Assembly (NCBI RefSeq): GCF_025947305.1
Contig: NZ_CP110009.1
Location: 62,001 to 126,000, forward strand
Source of the DNA: Flavobacterium sp. N3904
Lineage (GTDB): Bacteria; Bacteroidota; Bacteroidia; Flavobacteriales; Flavobacteriaceae
DNA: 64,000 nt
Reading direction: 5' to 3'
Shown: piece after piece, positions 27,092-35,426 of the stretch
How the letters are laid out: each line of letters starts with the position of its first letter
Position numbering within the stretch: position 1 is the first letter of the stretch
The notes under the pieces: generated by a model
What the model was told of the DNA's origin: nothing
Seen by the model: only the letters and a program-made list of their open reading frames with translations
The model's database searches: none
Position numbers and translations under genes: made by a program

Positions 27092-28363
27092 TCAACATTT
27101 TTTCAACAATTCCATTCCGATTGCACATTCTAAGCAACGGCTTTTATTGCAATATTCATTTTTGAGTTGCAATAAAGATTGACTTTCAAATGCATTTTTG
27201 GCTTTTATTCCAAATGAATTAAACTTATCAATAATTGAATTCTTCTCTGGATGTATCTCATTCAAAATCATTATTAAGTCCTCAGATATTTCTTTTCCCT
27301 GACTTTTTGCATAAGCAAATTGTAGCGGAATAATCGTATTTAAAACAATCAAATCAACAAATGATTTTGATACCGTTTTCTTTTTCTTTGAGCTTTCCTT
27401 GTCAAATTGATAATGCGTCAGCCAATAAGGCGCTGCCGAAACCTGAAATACTTCATAAATAGATTCTAGCAAATTTAAAGTAACTGCTTTCGAAAACAAA
27501 TTATGCTGTTTATGATACAAATTAGCCAACTGCGACAGTCGGATAGTTGGAAAATTATCAGGACGGTGTTTAAAAAACTGAACGGGTTCGATACAACTTT
27601 TCCCCATTTGATATTTATGAAGCAAATAAAAATATCTGAATTTTAAGTCCTTGAAGTAGTTGTCTTCTTTTTCGGAATCCAATAATCCCGCTGAACCAAA
27701 CAACAAAGCTTCCAGATTTTCGACTTCAAAAGATTCTTTTCGTATTACGGAAAAAGGAATAGACTGAGCAATTTTCAAAAATATTTCGCCATTGGTATTC
27801 AAACCAAAATTCTTTGCCAACAGGCAGAATAAAACTGCTTCCCAATCATTATTGGTTTGCTCCAGTAATTCAAAAATAGGTTTTGATTTCCTTTCCAAAC
27901 GCTCAAAAAACAAACGTTCCTGCCAATTGATTAATGTAAATTGCGGAATTGCAGCTAATTGTTTTTCGCAAAAAATCCACGACTTTGGACTTATTAATTT
28001 TTTATAATTGGCAATTGTAATTCCATCAACATAATTTTTGAGTTCCAAGACTGGAATCTCGGTATTGTTGCTTCTGTAAATTTCAGAATCATGTTCCCAA
28101 ACTACATGAAGTATTACATTCTCGTAACCAGCATCTTTCTCATGATGATGCACATACCAATCGGAGGATTTAAGATGCATTTCTACGTTTCCTGCCCACT
28201 TTTGATTGCCAATGGTGATTTGGGCATTAAAAAAATCAGGTCCGGCCATTTCTAAATACTGCCCAACATTGGTTATGGTGATTTCCTCCATGTTGGAAGT
28301 TTTTATATTTAAAGTGTCAAATTTTTTAAATTTCCAGAGGTAGTGCAGAAAATCTTCTTTCAT
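27092..28363 (-). CDS. DUF2851 family protein
   Basis: A 423-residue cytoplasmic protein of the DUF2851 family, found across Bacteroidota. Recognisable blocks are KEDFLHYLWKFKKFD at the N-terminus, GNVEMHLKSSDWYVHHHEKD (a conserved histidine-rich motif near residue 80) and a C-terminal Cys-containing end (CNKSRCLECAIGMELLKKC) with four cysteines that could bind metal. The fold around the His-rich segment has been compared with nucleases, but I treat that as unproven. Confidence 0.85.
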   Translation of the reverse strand: MKEDFLHYLWKFKKFDTLNIKTSNMEEITITNVGQYLEMAGPDFFNAQITIGNQKWAGNVEMHLKSSDWYVHHHEKDAGYENVILHVVWEHDSEIYRSNNTEIPVLELKNYVDGITIANYKKLISPKSWIFCEKQLAAIPQFTLINWQERLFFERLERKSKPIFELLEQTNNDWEAVLFCLLAKNFGLNTNGEIFLKIAQSIPFSVIRKESFEVENLEALLFGSAGLLDSEKEDNYFKDLKFRYFYLLHKYQMGKSCIEPVQFFKHRPDNFPTIRLSQLANLYHKQHNLFSKAVTLNLLESIYEVFQVSAAPYWLTHYQFDKESSKKKKTVSKSFVDLIVLNTIIPLQFAYAKSQGKEISEDLIMILNEIHPEKNSIIDKFNSFGIKAKNAFESQSLLQLKNEYCNKSRCLECAIGMELLKKC

Positions 28364-28372
28364 AATTCCAAT

Positions 28373-28405
28373 TTGTTAGACTCTTATTTTTGTTAGATTT
28401 TTAGA
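28373..28405. repeat. Octad repeat upstream of the DUF2851 gene
   Basis: TTGTTAGA (28373-28380), CTCTTATT, a one-base slip, TTGTTAGA (28390-28397), TTTTTAGA (28398-28405). Similar octads occur at 57971 and 58067. Confidence 0.6.
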
Positions 28406-28469
28406 CTAAAGTACTAAATAAATCAACAACTTGTCTTACAAAATATAAATTATCACAAAATTCTAAACG

Positions 28470-28494
28470 AGATTGCTTCGTTCCTCGCAATGAC
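28470..28494. repeat. Palindromic element of the GATTGCTTCG...CGCAATGAC type
   Basis: The stretch from AGATTGCTTCG to CTCGCAATGAC has ATTGC/GCAAT arms and is more G/C-rich than its surroundings. Very similar short sequences recur between genes of many unrelated bacteria. It sits 13 nt after the exonuclease stop on the minus strand. Confidence 0.55.
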
Positions 28495-28506
28495 AGGGTG
28501 CCAAAA

Positions 28507-28989
28507 CTATCTCAACATATACAATTTGGCACAGGCCCTGGCATCAGATAAAGCTTCGTGATGATTGAGCTGAATTTTCATTTCGCGACAGCAATCGCTC
28601 AGTTTCGTAGGTTTCAAGCCTTTGGCTTTGTATATTTTTACGGTACATTCCCAACGAGAACCGATATTCAAATCCTCATAATTCAAGCCGTAAAGCGCCA
28701 TTGATTTAGCCAAAACATTGCGATCGAAACTTTCATTATGGGCAACCACTATCCTGTTTTGAAGTCTTTTTTGAATTTCAGGAAATACCTGCACGAATGT
28801 TTTGGCATTTACCGTATCTCTGGGATAAATCCCATGCACTTGTATCGTAAAGGGATTGTATTCGTTATTGGGTGGTTTGATTAAGGTCACAAACTCATCT
28901 ACAATAATGCCGTTTTCTACGGTAACAATCCCAACAGAACAGGGATGATAAGCGGTTGCGGTTTCAAAATCTATAGCGGTGAAGGTCAT
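28507..28989 (-). CDS. DnaQ-like 3'-5' exonuclease
   Basis: A 160-residue DEDDh exonuclease domain without other parts. ExoI is FTAIDFETA with Asp7 and Glu9, ExoII lies in VVAHNESFDRNVL, and ExoIII in NHHEALSDARACAKL with the catalytic His. This fits the short stand-alone proteins related to the DNA polymerase III epsilon subunit; the substrate could be DNA or RNA. It follows the CBS-like gene on the same strand after a 73-nt gap with a hairpin. Confidence 0.9.
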   Translation of the reverse strand: MTFTAIDFETATAYHPCSVGIVTVENGIIVDEFVTLIKPPNNEYNPFTIQVHGIYPRDTVNAKTFVQVFPEIQKRLQNRIVVAHNESFDRNVLAKSMALYGLNYEDLNIGSRWECTVKIYKAKGLKPTKLSDCCREMKIQLNHHEALSDARACAKLYMLR

Positions 28990-29018
28990 GAAAATTAGAA
29001 TTTAGATTGCAATATAAA

Positions 29019-29051
29019 TTGCAGATTTTATCATTTATATAAAATCTGCAA
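29019..29051. repeat. Hairpin built of TTGCAGATTTTAT words
   Basis: TTGCAGATTTTAT (29019-29031) and ATAAAATCTGCAA (29039-29051) form a 13-bp perfect stem with a 7-nt loop. No T-run follows on the minus strand. The right arm reads AAATCTG, CAATCCA, the same heptad words as at 35357. Confidence 0.65.
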
Positions 29052-29062
29052 TCCAAAAAGTA

Positions 29063-30424
29063 TTACTTCATCGACCTGATAATATCAGACTTAGTGATAA
29101 TTTGATGGTTCCCATTTTCAAGTTCTACCAAAACAGCATCATTTTCTTTGGTAAATAATTTAGATACTTCGTCAATCGAGGCGTTCAATTTTACAATAGG
29201 AAACGGTTTTCCCATTACTTCTTTAATGGGTTTATCGGCTACGTTTTTGTCGGCTACGTAACTTCTGAACAAATCGGTTTCGTCTACAGAGCCCACAAAT
29301 CCAGTAATATCGACTACGGGAATTTGCGAAATATTATACTTACGCATGCGATCAATGGCGTGCGAAACCAATTCTTCGGTGCGTACCACAATCAAAGGCT
29401 CATTGATATGGTCCCTGATTACATCTTCGGCTTTGGCAACATCGTCTTCCAGGAATCCTCTTTCGCGCATCCAGTCGTCATTAAACATTTTGCCTACATA
29501 ACGACTTCCAGAATCGTGAAACAACACCACAACTACATCTTCCGGTTTAAAGTGCTCCTTAAGCTGCAACAGTCCTTTTATTGCTGCTCCAGCCGAATTA
29601 CCAACAAATATACCTTCTTCGAGTGCAATTTTTCGAGTATAGACTGCGGCATCTTTATCGGTTACTTTGGTAAATCCGTCGATTAGAGAAAAGTCAACAT
29701 TTTTTGGCAAAATATCTTCTCCAATTCCTTCTGTGATGTATGAATAAATTTCATTTTCATCAAAAATACCTGTTTCGTGGTATTTCTTAAAAACCGATCC
29801 ATAGGTGTCAATTCCCCATATTTTAATGTTTGGATTTTTCTCTTTCAAAAATTTTCCAACACCGGAAATTGTTCCTCCTGTACCTACTCCAACTACAAAA
29901 TGGGTGATTTTCCCTTCGGTCTGTTTCCAGATTTCAGGGCCTGTTTGCTCGTAATGTGCCAATGAATTGGATAAATTATCGTATTGGTTTACATACCAGG
30001 AATTTGGAGTTTCTTCAGCCAATCTTTTGGAAACCGAATAATACGAGCGTGGATCTGTCGGCTCCACATCTGTAGGGCAAACGACCACTTTGGCACCTAC
30101 GGCACGAAGAATATCCATTTTTTCTTTGGATTGCTTATCCGAGATCACACAAATCAATTTGTATCCTTTGATAATGGCTACGAGTGCCAAACCCATTCCG
30201 GTATTTCCAGAAGTCCCTTCAATTATTGTCCCTCCCGGTTGCAAACGTCCATCGGCTTCGGCATCTTCAATCATTTTTACAGCCATACGATCTTTGACCG
30301 AATTACCTGGATTGAATGTCTCTACTTTGGCCAAAACCAAGGCATCAACTTCGGCAGTAACTTTATTGAGTTTCACCAATGGAGTATTCCCAATTGTGCC
30401 TAATATATTTTCTGAGTATTCCAT
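29063..30424 (-). CDS. Cystathionine beta-synthase-like PLP enzyme with CBS domains
   Basis: A 453-residue fold-type II PLP enzyme followed by a C-terminal CBS-domain pair. The PLP lysine is Lys44 in GNSVKDRM; the phosphate loop GTSGNTGMG lies near residue 70 and the second Gly-rich loop is VGVGTGGTISG. From about residue 330 two CBS domains follow (ISQIPVVDITG, then the KEVMGKPFPIVK part), ending HQIITKSDIIRSMK. It likely joins serine or O-acetylserine with homocysteine (or sulfide). The CBS pair suggests regulation by an adenosyl ligand. Cystathionine synthase is the best guess; cysteine synthase is the alternative. Confidence 0.9.
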   Translation of the reverse strand: MEYSENILGTIGNTPLVKLNKVTAEVDALVLAKVETFNPGNSVKDRMAVKMIEDAEADGRLQPGGTIIEGTSGNTGMGLALVAIIKGYKLICVISDKQSKEKMDILRAVGAKVVVCPTDVEPTDPRSYYSVSKRLAEETPNSWYVNQYDNLSNSLAHYEQTGPEIWKQTEGKITHFVVGVGTGGTISGVGKFLKEKNPNIKIWGIDTYGSVFKKYHETGIFDENEIYSYITEGIGEDILPKNVDFSLIDGFTKVTDKDAAVYTRKIALEEGIFVGNSAGAAIKGLLQLKEHFKPEDVVVVLFHDSGSRYVGKMFNDDWMRERGFLEDDVAKAEDVIRDHINEPLIVVRTEELVSHAIDRMRKYNISQIPVVDITGFVGSVDETDLFRSYVADKNVADKPIKEVMGKPFPIVKLNASIDEVSKLFTKENDAVLVELENGNHQIITKSDIIRSMK

Positions 30425-30452
30425 TTTATATTTTTTTTGGGTAGTTGTTTTT

Positions 30453-30460
30453 CAAAACTA
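30453..30460 (-). promoter_or_regulatory. Promoter -7 box of the CBS-like gene
   Basis: Minus strand TAGTTTTG (30460-30453), 28 nt before the ATG. A second TAATTTTG lies at 30498-30491. Neither has a well-spaced TTG. Confidence 0.4.
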
Positions 30461-30547
30461 TACCATTCCTATATAGTTTAATTTATTAAACAAAATTAGC
30501 TTATTTTTTAAATATCAGCTATTATAATTTAATTCTTTGAGGTCAAA

Positions 30548-32503
30548 TTAATTGAAGAAGTTCCAAACCAATCCGAATCGGATCAAGAAATCACGATAGG
30601 GATAATTGGGTGACGAAAAATAATTGTCTTTAGAAAAAAGCGAGTTAAAATGCTCTGCCTTGAAATAAATACGGGTTCTAAGAATTCGTGCATTTACAAA
30701 AAAGTCCAGATTGGCATAATTACCAATTTTCGTTTTATTCTGAACAAAAAACTCTCCAACCAATGTGTTGTAATTATCACTATAATAATTTGTGAAATAG
30801 TTAAACTCCACACCCGTTTGAAGAAATAATCTTTTTTCGAATAAAGTATCCGAAAAATAAAAGGCATTTCTGGTCACAAAATCAGGCACATTCAAAATCA
30901 AGTCAGGCTGATCTACTTTTTGAAACAAAAAAGTATTGTCCAACGCAAATTTCCCCAACACAAACTCTCTGCTTATCTTTAGCGAAGCATAATTAATTAC
31001 TTTACCATATTGAGCCGGAGCTACTATTTGCATACTGTCTTTTCTTTGCAAAGCATTGGTAACATCTGCAAAATACAAATGATCTTTTACCGAATTAAGC
31101 TGCAGCGAAAGGTTGACCCATTGGGTTGTGGCATTCACACTGATTGCATTAATTTTTTCAGTCTGAAAATTATTCGACCAATTGTATTTCAAATAACTGC
31201 TTTGAAATAAATTATAATTATTGTTTGGAAGCTTATTCATGTTCTGATATTGAAACGAGATTTGATTGTCGTCGTTAATATCGTATTTTGCAGATGCATC
31301 CAAGTTGTATAAATTTTGATCAGTAATAGATTTAGTATACAAAAAAGTACCACTCCATTTGTCTTTTTGATAATTGTATTGTCCACCGACAGTATTTATA
31401 ACCTGATTTAGCAAATTGGGTATTGTTTCGGAATCCAAATACAAAATCTGATTGTAGTAATAATTAGACTGCAAATCTTCTCCAAAAAACGTAAACTTCC
31501 CTAAAGTAGTATTCTCATATACTAATCCGAATTTGTTGTACATTTTATTGTACTTCGTTCTGTCATTAATATTGCTAGTAACGAATGATTCTCCATAACG
31601 ATACACCAATTTAGTACCTACTGTAGAAGCAATTGTTGCCTGTGTGTAATCAAAATACATGTTTTCATAATTAAACTGCTCGGTGACAAACAGGTTATTT
31701 GCACCTTTGGTTTTGTTTATCCTAAAGGTTTGATCCAGGAAAAAACGTTTTCCTTGCAACAAAGAAGTGGCATCTTCAAAATAAACCTGCAATCTTGCAC
31801 GATTTGAATAAGCAGGATCACCACTCTCAAAATCTTCAACGGTGGTTATTCCCCCATTTTCTTGATTCTCAATTTTCTGAGACGTATAATGCATGTTGGC
31901 AATATAACGTCCGCTCTTACTGTTATAACTCGTAGTAAATTTAAAATTTCCCGATTTTGCTTCCTGATTAATATACCTTCCCTGAGAAACCAGTGCTTTG
32001 TAAGCAATAGAAAAATTCAATCTTGGAGAAACATTTAGGGTAAAAAACGAATCAGCAGAACGTCCCTGTTGTATCGTTGTTTTAAAATACAATTCGGTAG
32101 CAGGTGTAGCCACATTATAATACCTCACTTGATCGGCCAACATATAATCAAATTGTTTTGCCGTAAAACCGAATCCGGGATACGGGTTAAAACCATTTAT
32201 GCCATATTGCAAGGTATTGTACGTTTGCCCCACATTGGTAAATTCCAAAAGACCAAAATTATCTTTTCTCAAATAATTATGGCTGTATTCTTTCTGAATG
32301 GTAAGTGATGTATCAATGTAAGTAGTGTCACGATCCAAAGTAATTACCTGATACATATCGCGAGTAGCTACAGGCTCTTTCTTCTTTTTTATGGAGTCCG
32401 AAGAATTGTATTTGCTATTATAATCGATTTCTTTAGCACTATTTACTTGAGAAAATAGGAGAATTGGGAAAGCTAAAAAAAATAACGAAAAGAAAATTCT
32501 CAT
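30548..32503 (-). CDS. Putative outer-membrane porin (Porin_10-like beta-barrel)
   Basis: A 651-residue protein with a signal peptide (RIFFSLFFLAFPILLFSQ) and a long mature part of alternating hydrophobic and polar residues with many aromatic and Tyr/Asn-rich strands, ending in Phe-Asn after VWNFFN as outer-membrane barrels do. The N-terminal region (DMYQVITLDRDTTYIDTSL, then FGLLEFTNVGQTYNTLQYG) matches the Bacteroidota putative porin family. Substrate unknown. It is separated from the CBS-like gene by about 120 nt. Confidence 0.85.
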   Translation of the reverse strand: MRIFFSLFFLAFPILLFSQVNSAKEIDYNSKYNSSDSIKKKKEPVATRDMYQVITLDRDTTYIDTSLTIQKEYSHNYLRKDNFGLLEFTNVGQTYNTLQYGINGFNPYPGFGFTAKQFDYMLADQVRYYNVATPATELYFKTTIQQGRSADSFFTLNVSPRLNFSIAYKALVSQGRYINQEAKSGNFKFTTSYNSKSGRYIANMHYTSQKIENQENGGITTVEDFESGDPAYSNRARLQVYFEDATSLLQGKRFFLDQTFRINKTKGANNLFVTEQFNYENMYFDYTQATIASTVGTKLVYRYGESFVTSNINDRTKYNKMYNKFGLVYENTTLGKFTFFGEDLQSNYYYNQILYLDSETIPNLLNQVINTVGGQYNYQKDKWSGTFLYTKSITDQNLYNLDASAKYDINDDNQISFQYQNMNKLPNNNYNLFQSSYLKYNWSNNFQTEKINAISVNATTQWVNLSLQLNSVKDHLYFADVTNALQRKDSMQIVAPAQYGKVINYASLKISREFVLGKFALDNTFLFQKVDQPDLILNVPDFVTRNAFYFSDTLFEKRLFLQTGVEFNYFTNYYSDNYNTLVGEFFVQNKTKIGNYANLDFFVNARILRTRIYFKAEHFNSLFSKDNYFSSPNYPYRDFLIRFGLVWNFFN

Positions 32504-32880
32504 TTGAAAAGGTTATAATTAGGCAATTATTTTACTGATATACCGAGCAAAGGTAAAGGATAAAAACGTATAAATAAAAAAACACCTCAATTTATGGAAC
32601 AAACAACCAAACAAAATTTAGTTACAAACCACAACTTCACTCTTTCAAATAATTTGGGCGAGCCACCAGTAGGAAAAGGGGCTAACTCACTATGCCGCTT
32701 ATTCGCCCCTTTCCCTAATGCTGTCGGGCTATACGCGCTACTTTGGTAGCTTGCTACTATACCTCTCGCAATCGCAAGATGTAGAATACAATCTCCACAT
32801 CATTATTTCCGAAATGAATTTGCTCACAAAAAAGAAAATCAAGAAAAAATCACAATATTTGTCTTTATAAATCAAACAGC
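32504..32880. other. Intergenic region upstream of rnhB with a G/C-rich element
   Basis: About 380 bp without a gene between the divergent porin and rnhB genes. The middle (32653-32787) is a G/C-rich structured element, listed separately. The rest is A/T-rich with no clear promoter box. Confidence 0.6.
32653..32787. repeat. G/C-rich structured intergenic element
   Basis: It contains GGAAAAGGGGC (32672-32682) pairing with GCCCCTTTCC (32705-32714), then GCTAC/GTAGC/GCTAC words that can fold in two ways (32737-32757), and CGCAATCGCAAG. Composition is far from its A/T-rich flanks. The GTCGGGCTAT(A/C)CGC wording resembles the reverse complement of the arms of the elements at 35252 and 55780, so it may be a diverged relative. 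No coding frame explains it. Confidence 0.55.
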
Positions 32881-33540
32881 ATGTTACTCACTAATTTTTC
32901 AAATTATATTCTAGAATCAGGCACCGACGAAGCGGGTCGTGGCTGTCTTGCTGGTCCAGTAACCGCCGCCGCCGTAATTCTACCAGTAGATTTTGAAAAC
33001 AAAATACTAAACGACAGTAAGCAGTTATCTGAAAAAGTTCGAGAAAAGCTCAGACCGATTATAGAAGAACACGCCATTACATTTGCCGTAACCCATTTGC
33101 ATCCAAATGAAATTGACGAAATAAATATTCTAAATGCTTCGATGAAAGGAATGCAGGAAAGTATTTTGAAATTAACACAAACTCCAGAATTTATCATTGT
33201 TGACGGCAATAGAGCATTGTATGCAAAACTAGGCTTGAAAAGCAATTTTGGAAAACAATTCTCTGAAGCCGAGATAGAATTATTGAAATCGATTCCCAAT
33301 CAAAGCATCATAAAAGGAGATTCAAAATATTTGAGTATTGCTGCGGCTTCGGTTCTGGCAAAAACCTATCGGGATGAATACATGGATAAAATTCACGAAG
33401 AATTCCCGATGTACAATTGGAAAAAAAACAAAGGCTACCCCACCAAAGAACACCGCGAAGCCATTCGGAAATACGGTACGACAAAATACCACAGAATGAG
33501 TTTCAGGTTATTGCCAGAACAATTGAAATTGGATATTTAG
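32881..33540 (+). CDS. rnhB: Ribonuclease HII
   Basis: A 219-residue endonuclease that nicks 5' of ribonucleotides in DNA and removes RNA from RNA-DNA hybrids. The first motif is [20 protein letters not shown] with catalytic Asp16 and Glu17; the third (IIVDGNRAL) and fourth ([20 protein letters not shown]) acidic motifs are present. Complete and typical in length. It is convergent with lipB. Confidence 0.96.
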   Translation: MLLTNFSNYILESGTDEAGRGCLAGPVTAAAVILPVDFENKILNDSKQLSEKVREKLRPIIEEHAITFAVTHLHPNEIDEINILNASMKGMQESILKLTQTPEFIIVDGNRALYAKLGLKSNFGKQFSEAEIELLKSIPNQSIIKGDSKYLSIAAASVLAKTYRDEYMDKIHEEFPMYNWKKNKGYPTKEHREAIRKYGTTKYHRMSFRLLPEQLKLDI

Positions 33541-33543
33541 TTC

Positions 33544-33567
33544 GATTACTGGATTATTAGATTCTCA
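33544..33567. repeat. Octad repeat between rnhB and lipB
   Basis: GATTACTG, GATTATTA, GATTCTCA in tandem, three 8-bp units starting 4 nt after the rnhB stop. It shares units with 57971 and, inverted, with 60681. Confidence 0.7.
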
Positions 33568-33594
33568 GGTGTTTCTATACTTCGAACAATTTAA

Positions 33595-34296
33595 TTATCG
33601 AATGATTGAGCATTCGAACAATACAGAGAAATGCTTTAAAATTTTTTCTTTGACTTCTCGTTCATCTACCCGATCAACTCCGAGTTCAACATTCAAAGAA
33701 GTTACCGCTTTACCGCGAATTCCACACGGAATAATGTTATCAAAATAACCCAAGTCGGCATTGACGTTTAAGGCAAAACCATGCATAGTTACCCAGCGGG
33801 ATGCACGAACTCCCATAGCACATATTTTTCGAGCGAAAGGCGTTCCTACTCCAAGCCAAACTCCGGTTTCGCCTTCGCTTCGTCCACATTCCAAACCGTA
33901 TTCCTGCAAAGTCAGAATAATGGCTTCCTCCAGAAAACGCAAGTATTTATGAATATCCGAGAAGAAATTCTCCAAGTCGATAATAGGATAACCCACAATT
34001 TGTCCAGGTCCGTGGTACGTAATATCGCCACCTCGATTGATTTTGTAGAAAGTAGCACCTTTGGCTTCAAGCTGTTTTTCGGATAAAAGCAAATTACTCA
34101 AATCACCGCTTTTCCCCAACGTATAAACATGTGGATGTTCTACAAACAGAAAATAATTAGGTGTCGCAATAGCAGTTTCTTCTCTCCTATTTTGAATCTT
34201 CAAATCCACAATTCCTTTAAACAATTCTTCTTGGTATTCCCAAGTTGCTTTGTAATCTTTATTTCCTAAATCTTGAAGTTGGATGGTTTTGTTCAT
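33595..34296 (-). CDS. lipB: Octanoyltransferase LipB
   Basis: A 233-residue enzyme that moves octanoyl groups from acyl carrier protein to lipoyl domains of 2-oxoacid dehydrogenases, the first step of lipoate assembly. RGGDITYHGPGQIVGYPI is the family signature; the catalytic Lys is in FARKICAMGVRAS and the catalytic Cys in NIIPCGIRGKAVTSL. No lipA is nearby. The start is ATG at 34294-34296. Confidence 0.96.
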   Translation of the reverse strand: MNKTIQLQDLGNKDYKATWEYQEELFKGIVDLKIQNRREETAIATPNYFLFVEHPHVYTLGKSGDLSNLLLSEKQLEAKGATFYKINRGGDITYHGPGQIVGYPIIDLENFFSDIHKYLRFLEEAIILTLQEYGLECGRSEGETGVWLGVGTPFARKICAMGVRASRWVTMHGFALNVNADLGYFDNIIPCGIRGKAVTSLNVELGVDRVDEREVKEKILKHFSVLFECSIIR

Positions 34297-34315
34297 TTTT
34301 TTCTCTGAGATGCTA

Positions 34316-34333
34316 TCCCGATAGCTATCGGGA
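34316..34333. repeat. 18-bp palindrome TCCCGATAGCTATCGGGA
   Basis: A perfect 18-bp palindrome just upstream of lipB, flanked by CTA on both sides (GCTA before, CTAAG after). A second copy with AATT in place of GCTA at the centre is at 46856. The flanking CTA may be a small duplication. Confidence 0.85.
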
Positions 34334-34374
34334 CTAAGATTTATTTTTGCAAATGTACAAATGTTTATGGCATT

Positions 34375-35115
34375 TTAATCAACTGTTTCGGGCTCCAAAA
34401 CCACTTCTAGATTTGTGATTTCAGGATTTTGTAAACAATCGGTTAAGAGAAATTGTAATGAAAGTGATTTACCATCCTCACTAATTTTGGCAAGTGGATT
34501 GGAAATCGATTGGATTTTTCGAGGAAAGTGGTAGTTCACCACATAATTTTGCACCAATTTGGAGCCTTTGTATTTCGCCTTTATTTCCTCAATTTTATCA
34601 AATTGTTTTTTTAGCTCTACTGAATCGATAATCGTTACGGATCTGCTGAAACGATTTCGATTGTAATCATAACTCACTTTATAATAATGCTCTTCGGCAC
34701 TTAAGGCATAGTTGTTTTTAATGTCATCTAAATAATGATCCGTTTTTGAAAGGTCAACAATATCGCATGCTTTTTGAAAATTTTGAGTATAAGTAGTTCG
34801 AAATTCCTTCTCGTAGGAACTTGCTTTTCTATGAACTTTCACATCCGTATATCTCAAAAAAACTTGTTGATCGGCCGCAGCCGTTCTAGAAAACGTTTCT
34901 TGATGTTTCTTTATATAATCACCAAAAACATAAGTGGTGTCGCTGTAAATATCTTCTTTTGAATATTCTTCTTTTGCCAATTGCATGTAGCTGTTTTCAT
35001 CTCGTAAATGGACTACTTCAATATTTCCGCTACCGTCAGGATTGAGATGAAGAGTTTCGGTCACTTGACAACTTACCATTAGGAGAATTAAGAGCAGGAA
35101 GAAATATTTTTTCAT
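34375..35115 (-). CDS. Lipoprotein of unknown function
   Basis: A 246-residue lipoprotein. The signal KKYFFLLLILLMVSC has the lipidated Cys at residue 16. The mature part begins VTETLHLNPDGSGNIEVVH, a pattern seen in several Bacteroidota lipoproteins of unknown role, and is otherwise rich in charged residues, with a possible coiled segment (LKKQFDKIEEIKAKYKG). I do not recognise an enzyme fold. Single-gene unit upstream of lipB. Confidence 0.75.
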   Translation of the reverse strand: MKKYFFLLLILLMVSCQVTETLHLNPDGSGNIEVVHLRDENSYMQLAKEEYSKEDIYSDTTYVFGDYIKKHQETFSRTAAADQQVFLRYTDVKVHRKASSYEKEFRTTYTQNFQKACDIVDLSKTDHYLDDIKNNYALSAEEHYYKVSYDYNRNRFSRSVTIIDSVELKKQFDKIEEIKAKYKGSKLVQNYVVNYHFPRKIQSISNPLAKISEDGKSLSLQFLLTDCLQNPEITNLEVVLEPETVD

Positions 35116-35251
35116 TTTTAAAGTTTTCTAAGTTTTGAAAAGCTAAGTTACTTAGTTTTCTTACAGCTGTTATTGTTGTTTTTAAATAATTAACAATTTT
35201 ACATCACAATGCAGCTTTGTCAAAGATCTTATGAAAAACTAAACTTGTAGA

Positions 35252-35318
35252 ATAGCCCCGATAGAAGGGAAAATCCTCTCTCGTTTTTCAACGGGAGAGA
35301 TTGCAACGGATAGCGGGA
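35252..35318. repeat. Intergenic hairpin element, copy 1
   Basis: The left arm starts AGCCCCGATAGAAGGG (35254), the apex stem is CTCTCTCG (35276-35283) with CGGGAGAG (35292-35299), and the right arm ends CAACGGATAGCGGGA (35304-35318). The element at 55780-55913 shares both arms: AGCCCTGATAGCAG on the left and GAGCGAATAGCGTGA on the right. The inner part differs in sequence and length but is a hairpin in both. Confidence 0.75.
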
Positions 35319-35356
35319 GAAATGATCTTGAAAACACGCGAATTTTCTGCTCCAAA

Positions 35357-35398
35357 AAATCTGAAATCTGCTTTCTAAAATCTGCAATCTATTTGTTA
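35357..35398. repeat. Heptad repeat upstream of lysS
   Basis: AAATCTG, AAATCTG, CTTTCTA, AAATCTG, CAATCTA, TTTGTTA: six consecutive 7-bp units, the last running into the lysS -7 box. Confidence 0.8.
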
Positions 35399-35404
35399 TC
35401 TTTG
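35397..35404 (+). promoter_or_regulatory. Promoter -7 box of lysS
   Basis: TATCTTTG fits TAnnTTTG and lies 22 nt before the ATG. No good TTG is found upstream; the region is the heptad array. Confidence 0.55.
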
Positions 35405-35426
35405 CACACTTAAAAAACAGTATATA

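Larger units (their letters stand above)
35116..35426. other. Divergent intergenic region before lysS
   Basis: About 310 bp without a gene between the lipoprotein and lysS. It contains the hairpin element at 35252-35318, the heptad array at 35357-35398 and the lysS -7 box at 35397-35404. Confidence 0.7.
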
